Positions 47,989-57,045 of a DNA stretch of 64,000 bases are shown here, piece by piece. The notes beneath the pieces are model-generated. The model did no database searches. It was given only the letters and a program-made list of their open reading frames with translations, and had not been told where the DNA came from. A program made the translations under genes and the position numbers. The first letter of the stretch is position 1; the number at the start of each line of letters is the position of its first letter. This DNA comes from Cohnella rhizoplanae (GTDB taxonomy: Bacteria > Bacillota > Bacilli > Paenibacillales > Paenibacillaceae), in the NCBI RefSeq assembly GCF_948329515.1, contig NZ_CAOJCN010000001.1, positions 428,766 to 492,765 on the forward strand. The letters run 5' to 3'.

Positions 47989-48203
47989 AGCCCCCCGGGC
48001 GATGGATTCCGCGGCCTTGCAAGGCTCGTGTACCCGTCCCCGGAACGGGCCGCCCCGCGAGAGAAGCGGGCGTATCCGGGAAGCCCGCGTCGCAGGGAGC
48101 GCCGGCTTCGGCCGGACGGCCCGGCGAACGCCGCGCCGCGGGTCGCTATACGGTAGGAGATGCGCGATATTTCTCGCATGCGGATAAAAAGTTCGCCAAA
48201 ACA
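47989..48203 (+). other. 215-bp GC-rich spacer after spoVM
   Basis: Nothing that looks like a gene. The stretch is rich in CCG/CGG and ends at the shared terminator of spoVM and rpmB. Confidence 0.5.
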
Positions 48204-48231
48204 AAAAGCACCTGGAGGTCCAGGTGCTTTT
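48204..48231. terminator. bidirectional terminator between spoVM and rpmB
   Basis: AAAAGCACCTGG (48204-48215) and CCAGGTGCTTTT (48220-48231) are perfect complements with a 4-nt loop; A and T tracts make it work for both strands. Confidence 0.93.
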
Positions 48232-48271
48232 GCCATGGGCTGTCGTCCGCCGAAGCGGGCAGGCAGTTCAA

Positions 48272-48460
48272 TTATACGCGAGTGACTTTGCCGGACTTCA
48301 GGGCGCGAGTGCTGACGTAAACGCGCTTCGGCTTGCCGTTCACCAAAATGCGAACCTTCTGCACGTTGACTCCCCAAGAGCGTTTGTTATGATTGTTGGC
48401 GTGGGAAACGTTGTTGCCGGAACCCGGCTTCTTCCCCGTAATATAACATTTGCGAGCCAT
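48272..48460 (-). CDS. rpmB: 50S ribosomal protein L28
   Basis: 62 residues, [20 protein letters not shown], with [13 protein letters not shown] and the end SGKVTRV; full length. Start at 48460 has GGGAGGTGG 8 bp before it. Opposite in direction to spoVM and yloU, as in Bacillus. Zinc ligands are incomplete (only Cys5 remains), so this is the zinc-free form. Confidence 0.96.
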   Translation of the reverse strand: MARKCYITGKKPGSGNNVSHANNHNKRSWGVNVQKVRILVNGKPKRVYVSTRALKSGKVTRV

Positions 48461-48503
48461 GTAAATCCACCTCCCTGACAAGACCTTGCAACACACTTTT
48501 CCT

Positions 48504-48532
48504 ATCATAACACAGGCCCAAGCGCCTTGCAA
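48504..48532 (-). promoter_or_regulatory. sigma-A promoter of rpmB
   Basis: On the - strand TTGCAA (48527-48532), 17 bp, TATGAT (48504-48509); 44 bp upstream of the rpmB start. Confidence 0.8.
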
Positions 48533-48546
48533 TGTCATAACCTGAC

Positions 48547-48575
48547 TTCAAACCGATTCTTTTTTATAGTACAAT
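48547..48575 (+). promoter_or_regulatory. possible promoter of yloU
   Basis: TACAAT at 48570-48575 is a good -10 box; the best -35 at 17 bp is TTCAAA (48547-48552), a moderate match. Confidence 0.5.
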
Positions 48576-48644
48576 GGGAAAAGGTTCACCCATGGAGCCG
48601 TCCGTCGGGACGGCGTCAGAGAACCGCCAAAGGAGCGTGTGGCC

Positions 48645-49004
48645 ATGCCTATGCAGCTATCGACGGAAAACGGCAAAATCGACGTGGCCGATCAAGTCAT
48701 CGCCGTCATCGCAGGTTCGGCGGCGCTCGACTGCTACGGCCTTGTCGGTATGGCCTCCAGGAAGCAACTGAAGGACGGGATCGCCGAGCTGCTCGGCCGC
48801 GAGAATCTCGCGCGGGGCGTCGAAGTGCGCCGCGAAGGGGAAGAGCTCCATCTGGATCTGTACGTGATCGTCAGCTACGGCACGAAGATCTCGGAGGTCG
48901 CCCACAATATTCAATCGAAAGTAAAGTACGTGCTGGAGGAAGTCGTCGGGATTGCCGTGGACCGCCTGAACATTTTCGTTCAGGGCGTGCGCGTCATTCG
49001 CTAG
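48645..49004 (+). CDS. yloU: Asp23/Gls24 family envelope protein
   Basis: 119 residues, MPMQLSTENGKIDVADQVIAVIAG start, with GLVGMASRKQLKDGIAELLG and HNIQSKVKYVLEE. Family members are cytoplasmic proteins held at the membrane and linked to envelope stress. ATG 48645 has AGGAG 9 bp upstream; GTG 48639 would add two residues. It precedes fakA as in all Bacillales. Confidence 0.9.
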   Translation: MPMQLSTENGKIDVADQVIAVIAGSAALDCYGLVGMASRKQLKDGIAELLGRENLARGVEVRREGEELHLDLYVIVSYGTKISEVAHNIQSKVKYVLEEVVGIAVDRLNIFVQGVRVIR

Positions 49005-49111
49005 GCGAAGACCGGATCGTAACTACCTGCGCGATTATCCGATCTCACCTTGGCTTGCCGGGCTCTCCGGACGGAGAGGCCGGCGTCGCGCCTTCGAAAA
49101 GGGGAATTTCA

Positions 49112-50941
49112 TTGACTACGCGGCTTTTGAACGGAAGCGAATGGTCGGCCATGGTGCTGGCCGGCGCGGAGCGGCTCTCGCAGCAGGCGGAGCTCATTAA
49201 CGCGCTTAACGTATTTCCCGTCCCGGACGGCGATACGGGCACCAATATGAACTTGACAATGACGGCCGGAGTGGCCGAATTAAAAAATAAACCTTCGCAA
49301 GAGATCGGCCGCGCCGCCGAAGTGCTGTCGAAGGGTCTTCTGATGGGCGCGCGCGGCAACTCGGGCGTTATTTTGTCGCAGCTGTTCCGCGGGTTTGCCC
49401 GTGCGGTCGCCGGCCAGCGGGAGATTACCGTGCCCTTGTTCGCAGCCGCATTAAGGCAAGGAGTTGATACCGCTTACAAGGCGGTGGTCAAGCCGGTCGA
49501 GGGTACGATCCTCACCGTCGCGCGCGAAGCCGCAAGGCACGGCGAATCGATCGCGAGGCGTACCGAGGATATCGCCGAGTGGATGGGCGAGGTGCACGAC
49601 AAAGCGGCCGAGACGCTGGCCCGCACGCCGGATATGCTGCCGGTGCTGAAGCAGGTCGGCGTCGTCGATTCTGGCGGGCAGGGGCTTGTCTTCATCTATG
49701 AGGGCTTCGTGCACTTTCTGATGAACGGACGGACGCAGGGAGCGGCGACCGCTCCGTATGCGGACGGATGGACGACCTACCCGTCGGCGTCCGGGACCGC
49801 GCCCGCCGCGCCGGCGCCCGTATCCAAGCCCGCCGTGTCCCAGGCTTCTTCGGCACAGGCGAGGCTCGCGACCGAATCCATCCAGTTTCCTTATGACATG
49901 GAGTTCTTTATTCGCTTGCCGGGTCGCTCGGCCTATTCCGAGGCGTCCTTCCGCAAGGCGCTCGAACGGGACGGGGATTCGATCATCCTGATCGCGGACG
50001 ACGACATCGTCAAGGTGCACGTGCACTCGCGGCGTCCGGGAGACGTGCTGAACGCGGCGCTCGCATACGGCGAGCTGACGAACTTTCACATCTTGAATAT
50101 GCGCGACCAGCACCGCGACCTGCTGCATCCGGCGGCGAGCGCGGAGGCGGCGGGCGAGGCCGCCGATCCGATGGGGCACGAGGCGGCGTCGGGCATTCCC
50201 GACATGCCCGAGCTTAGGGCGGCCGAAGCCGCCACGCAAGCGGTCGAGCCGGCGCATCCGGTCGCGTACGAGATGGCCGACTTCGGCGTCGTCGCAGTCA
50301 GCGTGGGCGAGGGCAACGACGAGCTGTTCCGCAGCCTCGGCGTCGACGCGATCATCTCGGGCGGGCAGAGCATGAACCCGAGCACCGAGGATCTCGTACA
50401 GGCGATCTCTTCGCTGGCCGCGGACCATATCTTCGTGCTGCCGAACAATGCCAACATCCTGCTGGCCGCGAAGCAGGCGCAGGAGCTGGCGGACCGGCCG
50501 GTGACGGTCGTTCCGACGCGCAGCATCCCGCAGGGCTTGGCCGCGATGCTCGCTTTCCAAGAGGAGCAGCCGGCGGCCGTGAACGAAGACCGCATGCTGC
50601 GGGCGATCGAGCGCGTGCTCACCGGCTCGGTGACCCGCGCGGTGAGGGACACCGTCATGGATGGCATCGATATTCGGGGCGGCGATTACATCGGCATCCT
50701 GGACAAACAGATCGTCGCTTCGGAGCCGACGGTTCCGGCGGCCGCCAAGGGCCTGCTGGCGCGCATGCTCGCGAGCGGCGACGAGACGGTGATGCTGCTC
50801 TCGGGCGAAGGCGCCGGGGACGGCGATACGGCCGGACTCATCGCCTGGCTCGGGGAGACTTATCCGGATGCCGAAGTGGAGCAGCACGAGGGCGGCCAGA
50901 ATTTGTATCCATACCTGATCATGGTGGAAAAGTCGGATTAG
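49112..50941 (+). CDS. fakA: fatty acid kinase ATP-binding subunit FakA (YloV, DAK domain)
   Basis: 609 residues; B. subtilis YloV has about 550, and the difference is an Ala/Pro linker near 220-250 and an Ala/Glu insertion near 340-390. The N-terminal DhaL domain has NVFPVPDGDTGTNMNLTM with magnesium-binding Asp residues, and MGARGNSGVILSQLFRGFA. The C-terminal domain includes IISGGQSMNPSTEDLV and LPNNANILLAAKQA. It phosphorylates fatty acids held by a FakB (DegV) partner, whose gene is next. TTG 49112 has AAGGGGAA 6 bp upstream; the frame runs open through yloU in another phase and is not used there. Confidence 0.93.
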   Translation: MTTRLLNGSEWSAMVLAGAERLSQQAELINALNVFPVPDGDTGTNMNLTMTAGVAELKNKPSQEIGRAAEVLSKGLLMGARGNSGVILSQLFRGFARAVAGQREITVPLFAAALRQGVDTAYKAVVKPVEGTILTVAREAARHGESIARRTEDIAEWMGEVHDKAAETLARTPDMLPVLKQVGVVDSGGQGLVFIYEGFVHFLMNGRTQGAATAPYADGWTTYPSASGTAPAAPAPVSKPAVSQASSAQARLATESIQFPYDMEFFIRLPGRSAYSEASFRKALERDGDSIILIADDDIVKVHVHSRRPGDVLNAALAYGELTNFHILNMRDQHRDLLHPAASAEAAGEAADPMGHEAASGIPDMPELRAAEAATQAVEPAHPVAYEMADFGVVAVSVGEGNDELFRSLGVDAIISGGQSMNPSTEDLVQAISSLAADHIFVLPNNANILLAAKQAQELADRPVTVVPTRSIPQGLAAMLAFQEEQPAAVNEDRMLRAIERVLTGSVTRAVRDTVMDGIDIRGGDYIGILDKQIVASEPTVPAAAKGLLARMLASGDETVMLLSGEGAGDGDTAGLIAWLGETYPDAEVEQHEGGQNLYPYLIMVEKSD

Positions 50942-50959
50942 AAGCGGGAGGTGGCTGCG

Positions 50960-51832
50960 ATGAGCAAGGTTGTTTTAGTTACGGACAGCACGTCAGACAT
51001 TCCGCTGGAGATGCGGGAGCGGCTGGGCATCGAGATGGTGCCGCTGCGCGTCGTCTTCGGCGAAGAGAGCTACCTGGACAACGTTACGCTGTCGCCCGCC
51101 CAATTTTACGATAAGCTGAAGAGCGCGAGCGCGCTGCCCACGACTTCCCAGCCTTCGCCGGCGCAATTCCTCGAGGTGTACGAGCGGTTGATCGCGGAGG
51201 GAAAGTCGGTCGTGTCGGTCCACCTGTCCTCGGCGATGAGCGGTACCTACCAGTCGGCCACGATCGCGAGGTCGATGCTGGACGACGACAGCCAGGTTAC
51301 CGTGATCGACTCCAAATCGGCGTCGTACGGATACGGCGCGCTTGTCGTGGCCGCCGCCGAGCTGGCCGCCCGCGGCGCATCGCGGGAGGAGGTCGCCGCG
51401 GAGGTGCTGCGGCTGCGCAAGGAGATGCGCCTGTACTTCCTCGTGAACACGCTCGAATATTTGCAGAAGGGCGGCCGGATCGGCAAGGCGGCAGCCGTCT
51501 TTGGCACCTTGCTTAATATTAAGCCGATTCTCACGATCGGCGACGACGGCGTCATCTCCCCTATCGACAAGGTCAGAGGCCAGAAACGCGCCTTCGCGCG
51601 GATCGTGGAGCTGCTCGAGTCCGAGCTCGGAGCTGGCGCGGCCATCGATCTGGCGGTCGTGGATACCCCCGGCGACGTCGAAGCGGCGGACGATCTGGTG
51701 GAGGTGCTCCGCTCCCGTTTCGACGTGAAGGGGTTCCGGCGCTCGGAGGTCGGCGCCGTGATCGGCACGCATGCCGGTCCGGGGACTGTAGGCTTGTTCG
51801 TATTTCCCGCCGGCGCGGGCCAGGTCGTCTAA
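50960..51832 (+). CDS. DegV-family fatty acid-binding protein (FakB type)
   Basis: 290 residues: VLVTDSTSDIPLEMRERLGI, PTTSQPSPAQFLEVYERL, SVHLSSAMSGTYQSA, RLYFLVNTLEYLQKGGRIGKAAAVFG and the end GTHAGPGTVGLFV. DegV proteins bind one fatty acid and present it to FakA. ATG 50960 has GGAGG 8 bp upstream; GTG 50951 lies inside that site. It is 18 bp after fakA, so the kinase and one acceptor are made together. In Bacillus the sdaA genes sit here instead. Confidence 0.92.
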   Translation: MSKVVLVTDSTSDIPLEMRERLGIEMVPLRVVFGEESYLDNVTLSPAQFYDKLKSASALPTTSQPSPAQFLEVYERLIAEGKSVVSVHLSSAMSGTYQSATIARSMLDDDSQVTVIDSKSASYGYGALVVAAAELAARGASREEVAAEVLRLRKEMRLYFLVNTLEYLQKGGRIGKAAAVFGTLLNIKPILTIGDDGVISPIDKVRGQKRAFARIVELLESELGAGAAIDLAVVDTPGDVEAADDLVEVLRSRFDVKGFRRSEVGAVIGTHAGPGTVGLFVFPAGAGQVV

Positions 51833-51874
51833 AGACGACGGCCGTCCGGCGGCGCGATTCGGAGTTGATGGAGA

Positions 51875-53944
51875 ATGGCTGAATTATCCGCAGGAGAGAC
51901 GGATCTGTTCGCCATACCGGTCACGAAGATCAAAGGCGTGAGCGCCCCCAAGGCGGGGGAGCTTCACGCCTTGGGTGTTTCTACGGTCGGCGAGCTGATC
52001 GAATATTACCCGTTCCGCTATGAGGACTATAGGGTGCGTCCGCTTCACGAGGTGAAGGACGGAGAGAAGATCACCGTGCAGGGTCGGATCGAGACGCCTC
52101 CGTCGCTGCAGCGGTTCGGCGGCAAGTCCCGTCTGCTCTGCCGGGTGACGGTGGAGGGGCTGCTGCTGACGGCCGTCTGGTTCGGCCGCGCGTTCCTGAA
52201 GGATCAGATGGAGGTCGGCCGGGATATCGTGCTGACGGGCAAGTGGGATCAGCGGCGGCGCCAGCTCACCGTGGCGGAGTCCGAGTTCCCCGACAAGGGC
52301 GCTGGCCGCACCGGCACGCTACAGCCCGTGTACTCGATTGGCGGCAGTCTGACGCAAGCCTGGTTGCGGCAGCGCATCGAGCTGGCGCTCACGCAGTACG
52401 GCTCGCTGATCCCCGAGCTGCTGCCGCCCGAGCTGCTGGACCGTCACGACCTCATGCCGAGGCGGGAGGCGATTCATCGCATCCACCGGCCGGAGAACAC
52501 GAACGAAGGCCAGGAGGCCCGCCGCCGCATGGTGTACGAGGAGCTGTTCCTGTTCGAGCTGCGGCTGCAGGCGTACCGCGCGATGAACCGTAAGGCGCCC
52601 GACGGCATCGCGCACAAGATCAGCAGCGACGACATCCGCGCGTTCGCGGCCAATCTGCCGTTCGAGCTGACCGGCGCGCAGAAAAACGTCGTCAACGAGA
52701 TTATGCGCGACATGAAGCGTCCGTACGCGATGAACCGGCTGCTGCAGGGCGACGTCGGCTCGGGCAAGACGGTCGTGGCCGCTATAGCGCTGTACGCCAC
52801 CGTCAAGGACGGCTGTCAGGGCGCGCTCATGGTGCCGACGGAGATTTTGGCGGAGCAGCATGCCAGGTCGCTCGGCCGGCTGTTCGAGCCGTACGGCGTG
52901 CAGGTCGCCCTGCTGACCGGCAGTTCGACTGCGCGGGAGCGGCGCGACATCCTGGCTTCGCTGCAGATGGGCCTCATCGACATCGTGATCGGTACGCATG
53001 CGCTCATTCAGGAGGACGTTTTTTTCAGGCGGCTCGGACTTGTCGTGACGGACGAGCAGCACCGCTTCGGCGTCAACCAGCGCAGCATCCTCCGACGCAA
53101 GGGGCTGAATCCCGACGTGCTCATGATGACGGCGACGCCGATCCCGCGCACGCTCGCGATCACCGTATTCGGCGATATGGACGTGTCGACGATCGGCGAG
53201 CGGCCGCAGGGGCGCAAGCCGATTCTGACGTACTGGGTGAAGCACGACAAGATGGACCGCGTGCTTGGCTTCATCCGGCGCGAGGCGGAGATCGGGCGGC
53301 AGACGTTCTTTATCTGCCCGCTCATCGAGGAGTCCGAGAAGCTCGACGTGCAGAACGCGATCGACCTGCACATGCAGCTGCGGCAGGCGATGCCGGACCT
53401 TGCGATCGGACTGCTGCACGCTCGTATGACTTCGGCGGAGAAGGATGCGGCGATGGGGCAGTTCGCGGCCGGCGAGTCGACGGTGCTCGTCTCGACGACC
53501 GTCGTCGAGGTCGGCGTCGACGTGCCGAACGCCACGCTCATGATCGTCATGGACGCGGACCGCTTCGGGCTGTCGCAGCTGCACCAGCTGCGGGGCCGGG
53601 TCGGGCGGAGCGACCATCAATCGTACTGCGTGCTCATCGCCGATCCGAAGTCGGAGAACGGGCTCGAGCGCATGCAGGCGATGACCGACACGGATGACGG
53701 CTTCGAGATCGCGCGGCGGGACCTCGAGCTTCGGGGACCCGGCGAGTTTTTCGGGACGAAGCAGAGCGGCGTGCCGGAGTTCAGGCTCGCCAATCTCATG
53801 AACGACTTCGAGACGCTGGAACAGGCGCGCGACGATGCGGCCGCGCTCACGGGCGAGCCGTCGTTCTGGACTTCGCAGGCCTACGCGGGCCTGCGCGACT
53901 ATCTGCGGCGCGAGGCGCCGGACTACAGCGAGCCGCTGGACTAG
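51875..53944 (+). CDS. recG: ATP-dependent DNA helicase RecG
   Basis: 689 residues. The wedge domain (YYPFRYEDYRVRPLHEV, OB fold) is followed by motif I QGDVGSGKTVVAAI, motif II VVTDEQHRFG, TATPIPRTL and motif VI QLRGRVGRSDHQSYC. RecG reverses stalled forks and processes recombination joints. ATG 51875 follows GGAG by about 10 bp; 42 bp after the DegV gene and likely in the same unit. Confidence 0.95.
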   Translation: MAELSAGETDLFAIPVTKIKGVSAPKAGELHALGVSTVGELIEYYPFRYEDYRVRPLHEVKDGEKITVQGRIETPPSLQRFGGKSRLLCRVTVEGLLLTAVWFGRAFLKDQMEVGRDIVLTGKWDQRRRQLTVAESEFPDKGAGRTGTLQPVYSIGGSLTQAWLRQRIELALTQYGSLIPELLPPELLDRHDLMPRREAIHRIHRPENTNEGQEARRRMVYEELFLFELRLQAYRAMNRKAPDGIAHKISSDDIRAFAANLPFELTGAQKNVVNEIMRDMKRPYAMNRLLQGDVGSGKTVVAAIALYATVKDGCQGALMVPTEILAEQHARSLGRLFEPYGVQVALLTGSSTARERRDILASLQMGLIDIVIGTHALIQEDVFFRRLGLVVTDEQHRFGVNQRSILRRKGLNPDVLMMTATPIPRTLAITVFGDMDVSTIGERPQGRKPILTYWVKHDKMDRVLGFIRREAEIGRQTFFICPLIEESEKLDVQNAIDLHMQLRQAMPDLAIGLLHARMTSAEKDAAMGQFAAGESTVLVSTTVVEVGVDVPNATLMIVMDADRFGLSQLHQLRGRVGRSDHQSYCVLIADPKSENGLERMQAMTDTDDGFEIARRDLELRGPGEFFGTKQSGVPEFRLANLMNDFETLEQARDDAAALTGEPSFWTSQAYAGLRDYLRREAPDYSEPLD

Positions 53945-53999
53945 CCGCCCGGCCGGGATTCGCCCGATTCGCCCGATTGGCCGGTCGCGCGTCCCACGG

Positions 54000-54028
54000 A
54001 CATTTCCCTTCGTTTGGCGCATACAATA
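54000..54028 (+). promoter_or_regulatory. candidate sigma-K/E promoter of spoVIF
   Basis: CATACAATA (54020-54028) matches the late mother-cell -10 box CATANNNTA; ACA 17 bp upstream (54000-54002) fits the short -35 of sigma-K. Confidence 0.5.
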
Positions 54029-54058
54029 TAGGAGCCTCGCGAAGGGAAGTGGGCAGCT

Positions 54059-54346
54059 GTGAGCTGGCAAAAGTTCGGCATACGTCCGGATCTGGTGGAG
54101 CGCGTCAAGTTCAAGATGAAAAATTCGGCCACGAAGGATAGAATCAAGGCGCTGCTCGACGGCGTGACCAAAAGCGACCTGCAGGATCGGGCCAAGGTCA
54201 AGCGTCTCGTCAAATCGTCGGCCAAGGTGCTCGGCGAGCCGCTGACGGATCTGCAGGAGGAGCAGTTGACGAACTTCGTCATCGCGCAGAAGATTGATCC
54301 GAAGAGCACGCTCCATCTCATCAAGCTATGGGCAATGTTCCGGTAG
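54059..54346 (+). CDS. spoVIF: stage VI sporulation protein F
   Basis: 95 residues, all helical and charged: VERVKFKMKNSATKDRIKALL, SDLQDRAKVKRLVKS, NFVIAQKIDPKSTLHLIKLW. It resembles the SpoVIF (YjcC) family, which is needed for proper late spore coat assembly in B. subtilis. GTG 54059 has GAAGGGAAGTGGG upstream. A sporulation-type promoter precedes it. Identified from memory of Paenibacillus relatives; similarity to the Bacillus protein is moderate. Confidence 0.72.
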   Translation: MSWQKFGIRPDLVERVKFKMKNSATKDRIKALLDGVTKSDLQDRAKVKRLVKSSAKVLGEPLTDLQEEQLTNFVIAQKIDPKSTLHLIKLWAMFR

Positions 54347-54390
54347 GCTGTCGCCGCGGGGAGGCCAATCACGCCCGATCGCCTTGCACA

Positions 54391-54436
54391 CAAAAGCCCC
54401 TCATTTCCGGCACCATCCGGAAATGAGGGGCTTTTG
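54391..54436. terminator. perfect 20-bp bidirectional terminator
   Basis: 54391-54410 and 54417-54436 are perfect complements around CACCAT, with CAAAAGCCCC at the ends. It separates spoVIF from the convergent SRAP gene. Confidence 0.95.
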
Positions 54437-54450
54437 GGCTGGCGCGAGCC

Positions 54451-55140
54451 TCAGAACAGCTCGCCTTGTTCGTCGTCCGGCTCGAGGCAGCCGGGGTCGT
54501 CGTTGGCGACGTTGCCGACCCGGCGATTCGCCGGCTCGACGGCCAGCAGCGCCGGGTCCAGCGGGATCGCCAGCTGCAGCACCTGATCGGGCCGCTGGAT
54601 GCTGCGGTCGAGCCACGCGGCCTCGTCCCGCCGGTTCAAGATGATCGGCATGCGGTCGTGGATGTCCGCGAGCTGCCCCCGGGCCGGGGCGGTCAGAATG
54701 GCGCAGGTGCTTAGCTTCGTGCCGTCCGGCGCGGTCCACGACTCATAGATCGCGGCCATGCTGAACAGGGCGCCGTCCTGGCGCCGGATTCGCATCGGGC
54801 GCTTGCCGTCCGCGGCCTGGCGCCATTCGTAGTAGCCGTCGGCCGGGACCAGGCATCGCTTGCGGCGCAACGCCTCGCGGAACGCCGGCCGCTCCGCGAC
54901 GGTCTCGACCCGGGCGTTCAGCATCTTGCTCCCGACCTTCGGGTCGTCGGCCCAAGGCGGCACGAGGCCCCACTTGAGCAGTCCGAGCCGGTTGCGGGCG
55001 CCGTCGTTCACGATCGCCGGCACCATCTGCCCGGGCGCGATATTGTATCTGGGGCCGTAGGGCGACCCGGCGGAGTCGTCGGCCGCATAATAAGCGAGCA
55101 GTTCCTCGAACGAAATCGTGATCGTATAGCGTCCGCACAT
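54451..55140 (-). CDS. yedK: SRAP-family protein (SOS response-associated)
   Basis: 229 residues, MCGRYTI start so that Cys2 becomes N-terminal after Met removal and can form a thiazolidine bond with abasic sites in single-stranded DNA. NIAPGQMVP, WGLVPPWADDPKVG, NARVETVAERPAFR, RCLVPADGYYEW (Glu) and HDRMPIIL (His) complete the active site. Start at 55140 has GAGGTGG upstream. It lies 118 bp after the YolD-like gene and belongs by function to the same DNA-damage set. Confidence 0.94.
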   Translation of the reverse strand: MCGRYTITISFEELLAYYAADDSAGSPYGPRYNIAPGQMVPAIVNDGARNRLGLLKWGLVPPWADDPKVGSKMLNARVETVAERPAFREALRRKRCLVPADGYYEWRQAADGKRPMRIRRQDGALFSMAAIYESWTAPDGTKLSTCAILTAPARGQLADIHDRMPIILNRRDEAAWLDRSIQRPDQVLQLAIPLDPALLAVEPANRRVGNVANDDPGCLEPDDEQGELF

Positions 55141-55258
55141 CCGCTTGCCACCTCTTTTTTCTCGCGCCGGACAGGCTCTTTGGAAAGTAGTATATCGCAA
55201 CGGCCGCGGGAAAGCGAAGAGGGGAGCGCGAACGCCGGAAACCGGGTCTCGGCCGTCC

Positions 55259-55789
55259 TCAGGGAATACCTCCGGGGGCGACGGGGGAGCGGCGGGCCGC
55301 CCGCATCTCCTTGCTGTCGAGCAGCCGCAGCTGCCGCGCGATCTCGCCCATATACCGCGCGAGCTGCACGCTGATCTCCGAGCGGAGCACCTCCCGCACG
55401 ATGCCGAAGCGTTCTTCGTACCCGCGGCATACATACCGGTGATAGATGACGAGGTCCACCTGCTCGTCGACGTTCAGCAGCCGGATGCGCCGGCTGCTCA
55501 TCTCCCGGCGGAGCTCATGCAGGTCCCGGGTGATCAGGTTGAGCAGCACTTGGGCGCCTGTCAGGGTCAACCGGTTGAGCAGATTGGCCGAGCGCTCGCA
55601 CTCCTCCATGCCTCGCTGTACCATCGTGAGCATATGCGGCAGCACGATGACGTCCCGGATCATTCGCAGCTCCTCGGCGCTCGGGTGGCCGGACGCCTGC
55701 GGGGCGGCGTGATCCTCCTCGTACTGCTCGTGATGCTCGGTGAGCAGCAGCTTGGAATTCCAGCGGTCGTTGCCGTCGAGCTTGCTCAT
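55259..55789 (-). CDS. YolD-like protein
   Basis: 176 residues; the beginning KLDGNDRWNSKLLLTEHHEQYE and the later LLNVDEQVDLVIYHRYVCRGYEERF fit the YolD family, which is encoded next to Y-family polymerases in many Firmicutes; function unknown, perhaps a UmuD-like partner. Its middle is longer than the roughly 100-residue YolD of B. subtilis. The ATG overlaps the uvrX stop (ATGA), so it is translated with the polymerase. Confidence 0.75.
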   Translation of the reverse strand: MSKLDGNDRWNSKLLLTEHHEQYEEDHAAPQASGHPSAEELRMIRDVIVLPHMLTMVQRGMEECERSANLLNRLTLTGAQVLLNLITRDLHELRREMSSRRIRLLNVDEQVDLVIYHRYVCRGYEERFGIVREVLRSEISVQLARYMGEIARQLRLLDSKEMRAARRSPVAPGGIP

Positions 55790-57045
55790 TTGTAGTGGCC
55801 CCCGATCTGCCCGGCCCGCTCTCTCGCCACGCCCGCCCCGAGCAGCGAGGACGCCCGCATGATGGCGTCGCTCCCGTAGCGGTCCTTGATGTAGTCGGTC
55901 GCCCGCTCCATCCGCAAGATCGCCTGACGGTCCTCGAACAGGTCGAGCTGGTCGACGCCCTCGTCGGTCAGTCCGCCGAGGGAGATGGTCAAGCGGCTGA
56001 CGGGCATGCCGCTCCAATGCTCGCGGAGGAGCCTGAGGGCGGCGTCGGCCACCTCGTGGGTGAGGGCGGTCGGCTGCGACAGCTGCGTCTGGCGGCCGAA
56101 CCAGGACGAGCGCGTCCCGTCGGTCTCCGCCGCCCCGACCGAGACGACGCTGCCCTTGCACTTGTGGCGGCGGGTGCGGCGGCATACCTCCACGACGAGC
56201 TCGAGCAGGACCACTTCGATATCCTCCAGCTTGCGGTACAGGCCGCTGCGCAGCGCCTTGCCGTGGCTGATCGACTTGAGCTTGTGCCGGATGCCGGGCA
56301 CCACCGGGCTCGGATCGATGCCCCGCGCCGTCTGCCAGTAATATTCGGCCTGGATGTCGCTCTGTTTTTTCATCTCGCGGCGCATCCGCCGCTTGAACTC
56401 GCCCAGCTCGAGACGCGCGATGTCGCCAATCTTGGAGAGGCCCATGCGGACGAAGTGGCGCGTCATGCGGGAGCCGACCATGAACATGTTGTGGACGGGG
56501 AGATCCCAGAGCGTGGACGGCAGCTTGTCGAAGGACAGCTCGGATACGCCCTGGGGAGATTTTTTCGCATAATTGTCCAGCGCCATCTTCGCCAGAATCT
56601 TCGTCGGACCGACGCCGACGCGGACATTGATATTGGTGGAGAGCTTCACCTGTTCCTGGATTAGCCCGGCGATCAGCTCCGGCGGTCCGTAATCCTGGAT
56701 CGAGCCCGTGACGTCGAGGAACTGCTCGTCGATGCTGTACGGCTCGACCTGATCCGTGTAGGCCTCGTAGATCTGCGTCATGAACAGCGAGATGCCGATA
56801 TACGTCTGCATCCGCGGGCGGATGACGATCAGGTCGGGGCACTTGGCCAGCGCCTCGCCGACCCGCTCGGCCGTCGTGACGCCCTTGGCCTTGGCGATCG
56901 GGCAGGCCGCGAGGATGATGCCGGAGCGCCGGGACGGGTCGCCGACGGCGACCGGCTTGTTCGCGAGGCCGGGATGGCGCGCCTTTTCAATGGAAGCGTA
57001 GAAGGACTGGCCGTCGATCAGGAAGATCGTACGCTCAGGAGGCAT
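55786..57045 (-). CDS. uvrX: Y-family DNA polymerase, UvrX/YqjW type
   Basis: Translesion polymerase of 419 residues. The palm has FLIDGQSFYASIEKA and the metal site PYSIDEQFLD; RSGIILAACPIAKAKGV covers the fingers, the thumb has helix-hairpin-helix GLSKIGDIARLE, and the little finger ends near residue 400. It copies past DNA lesions. The start codon at 57045 lies inside the end of the 68-residue gene (11-bp overlap). First-rank member of the SOS operon behind two LexA boxes. Confidence 0.92.
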   Translation of the reverse strand: MPPERTIFLIDGQSFYASIEKARHPGLANKPVAVGDPSRRSGIILAACPIAKAKGVTTAERVGEALAKCPDLIVIRPRMQTYIGISLFMTQIYEAYTDQVEPYSIDEQFLDVTGSIQDYGPPELIAGLIQEQVKLSTNINVRVGVGPTKILAKMALDNYAKKSPQGVSELSFDKLPSTLWDLPVHNMFMVGSRMTRHFVRMGLSKIGDIARLELGEFKRRMRREMKKQSDIQAEYYWQTARGIDPSPVVPGIRHKLKSISHGKALRSGLYRKLEDIEVVLLELVVEVCRRTRRHKCKGSVVSVGAAETDGTRSSWFGRQTQLSQPTALTHEVADAALRLLREHWSGMPVSRLTISLGGLTDEGVDQLDLFEDRQAILRMERATDYIKDRYGSDAIMRASSLLGAGVARERAGQIGGHYK

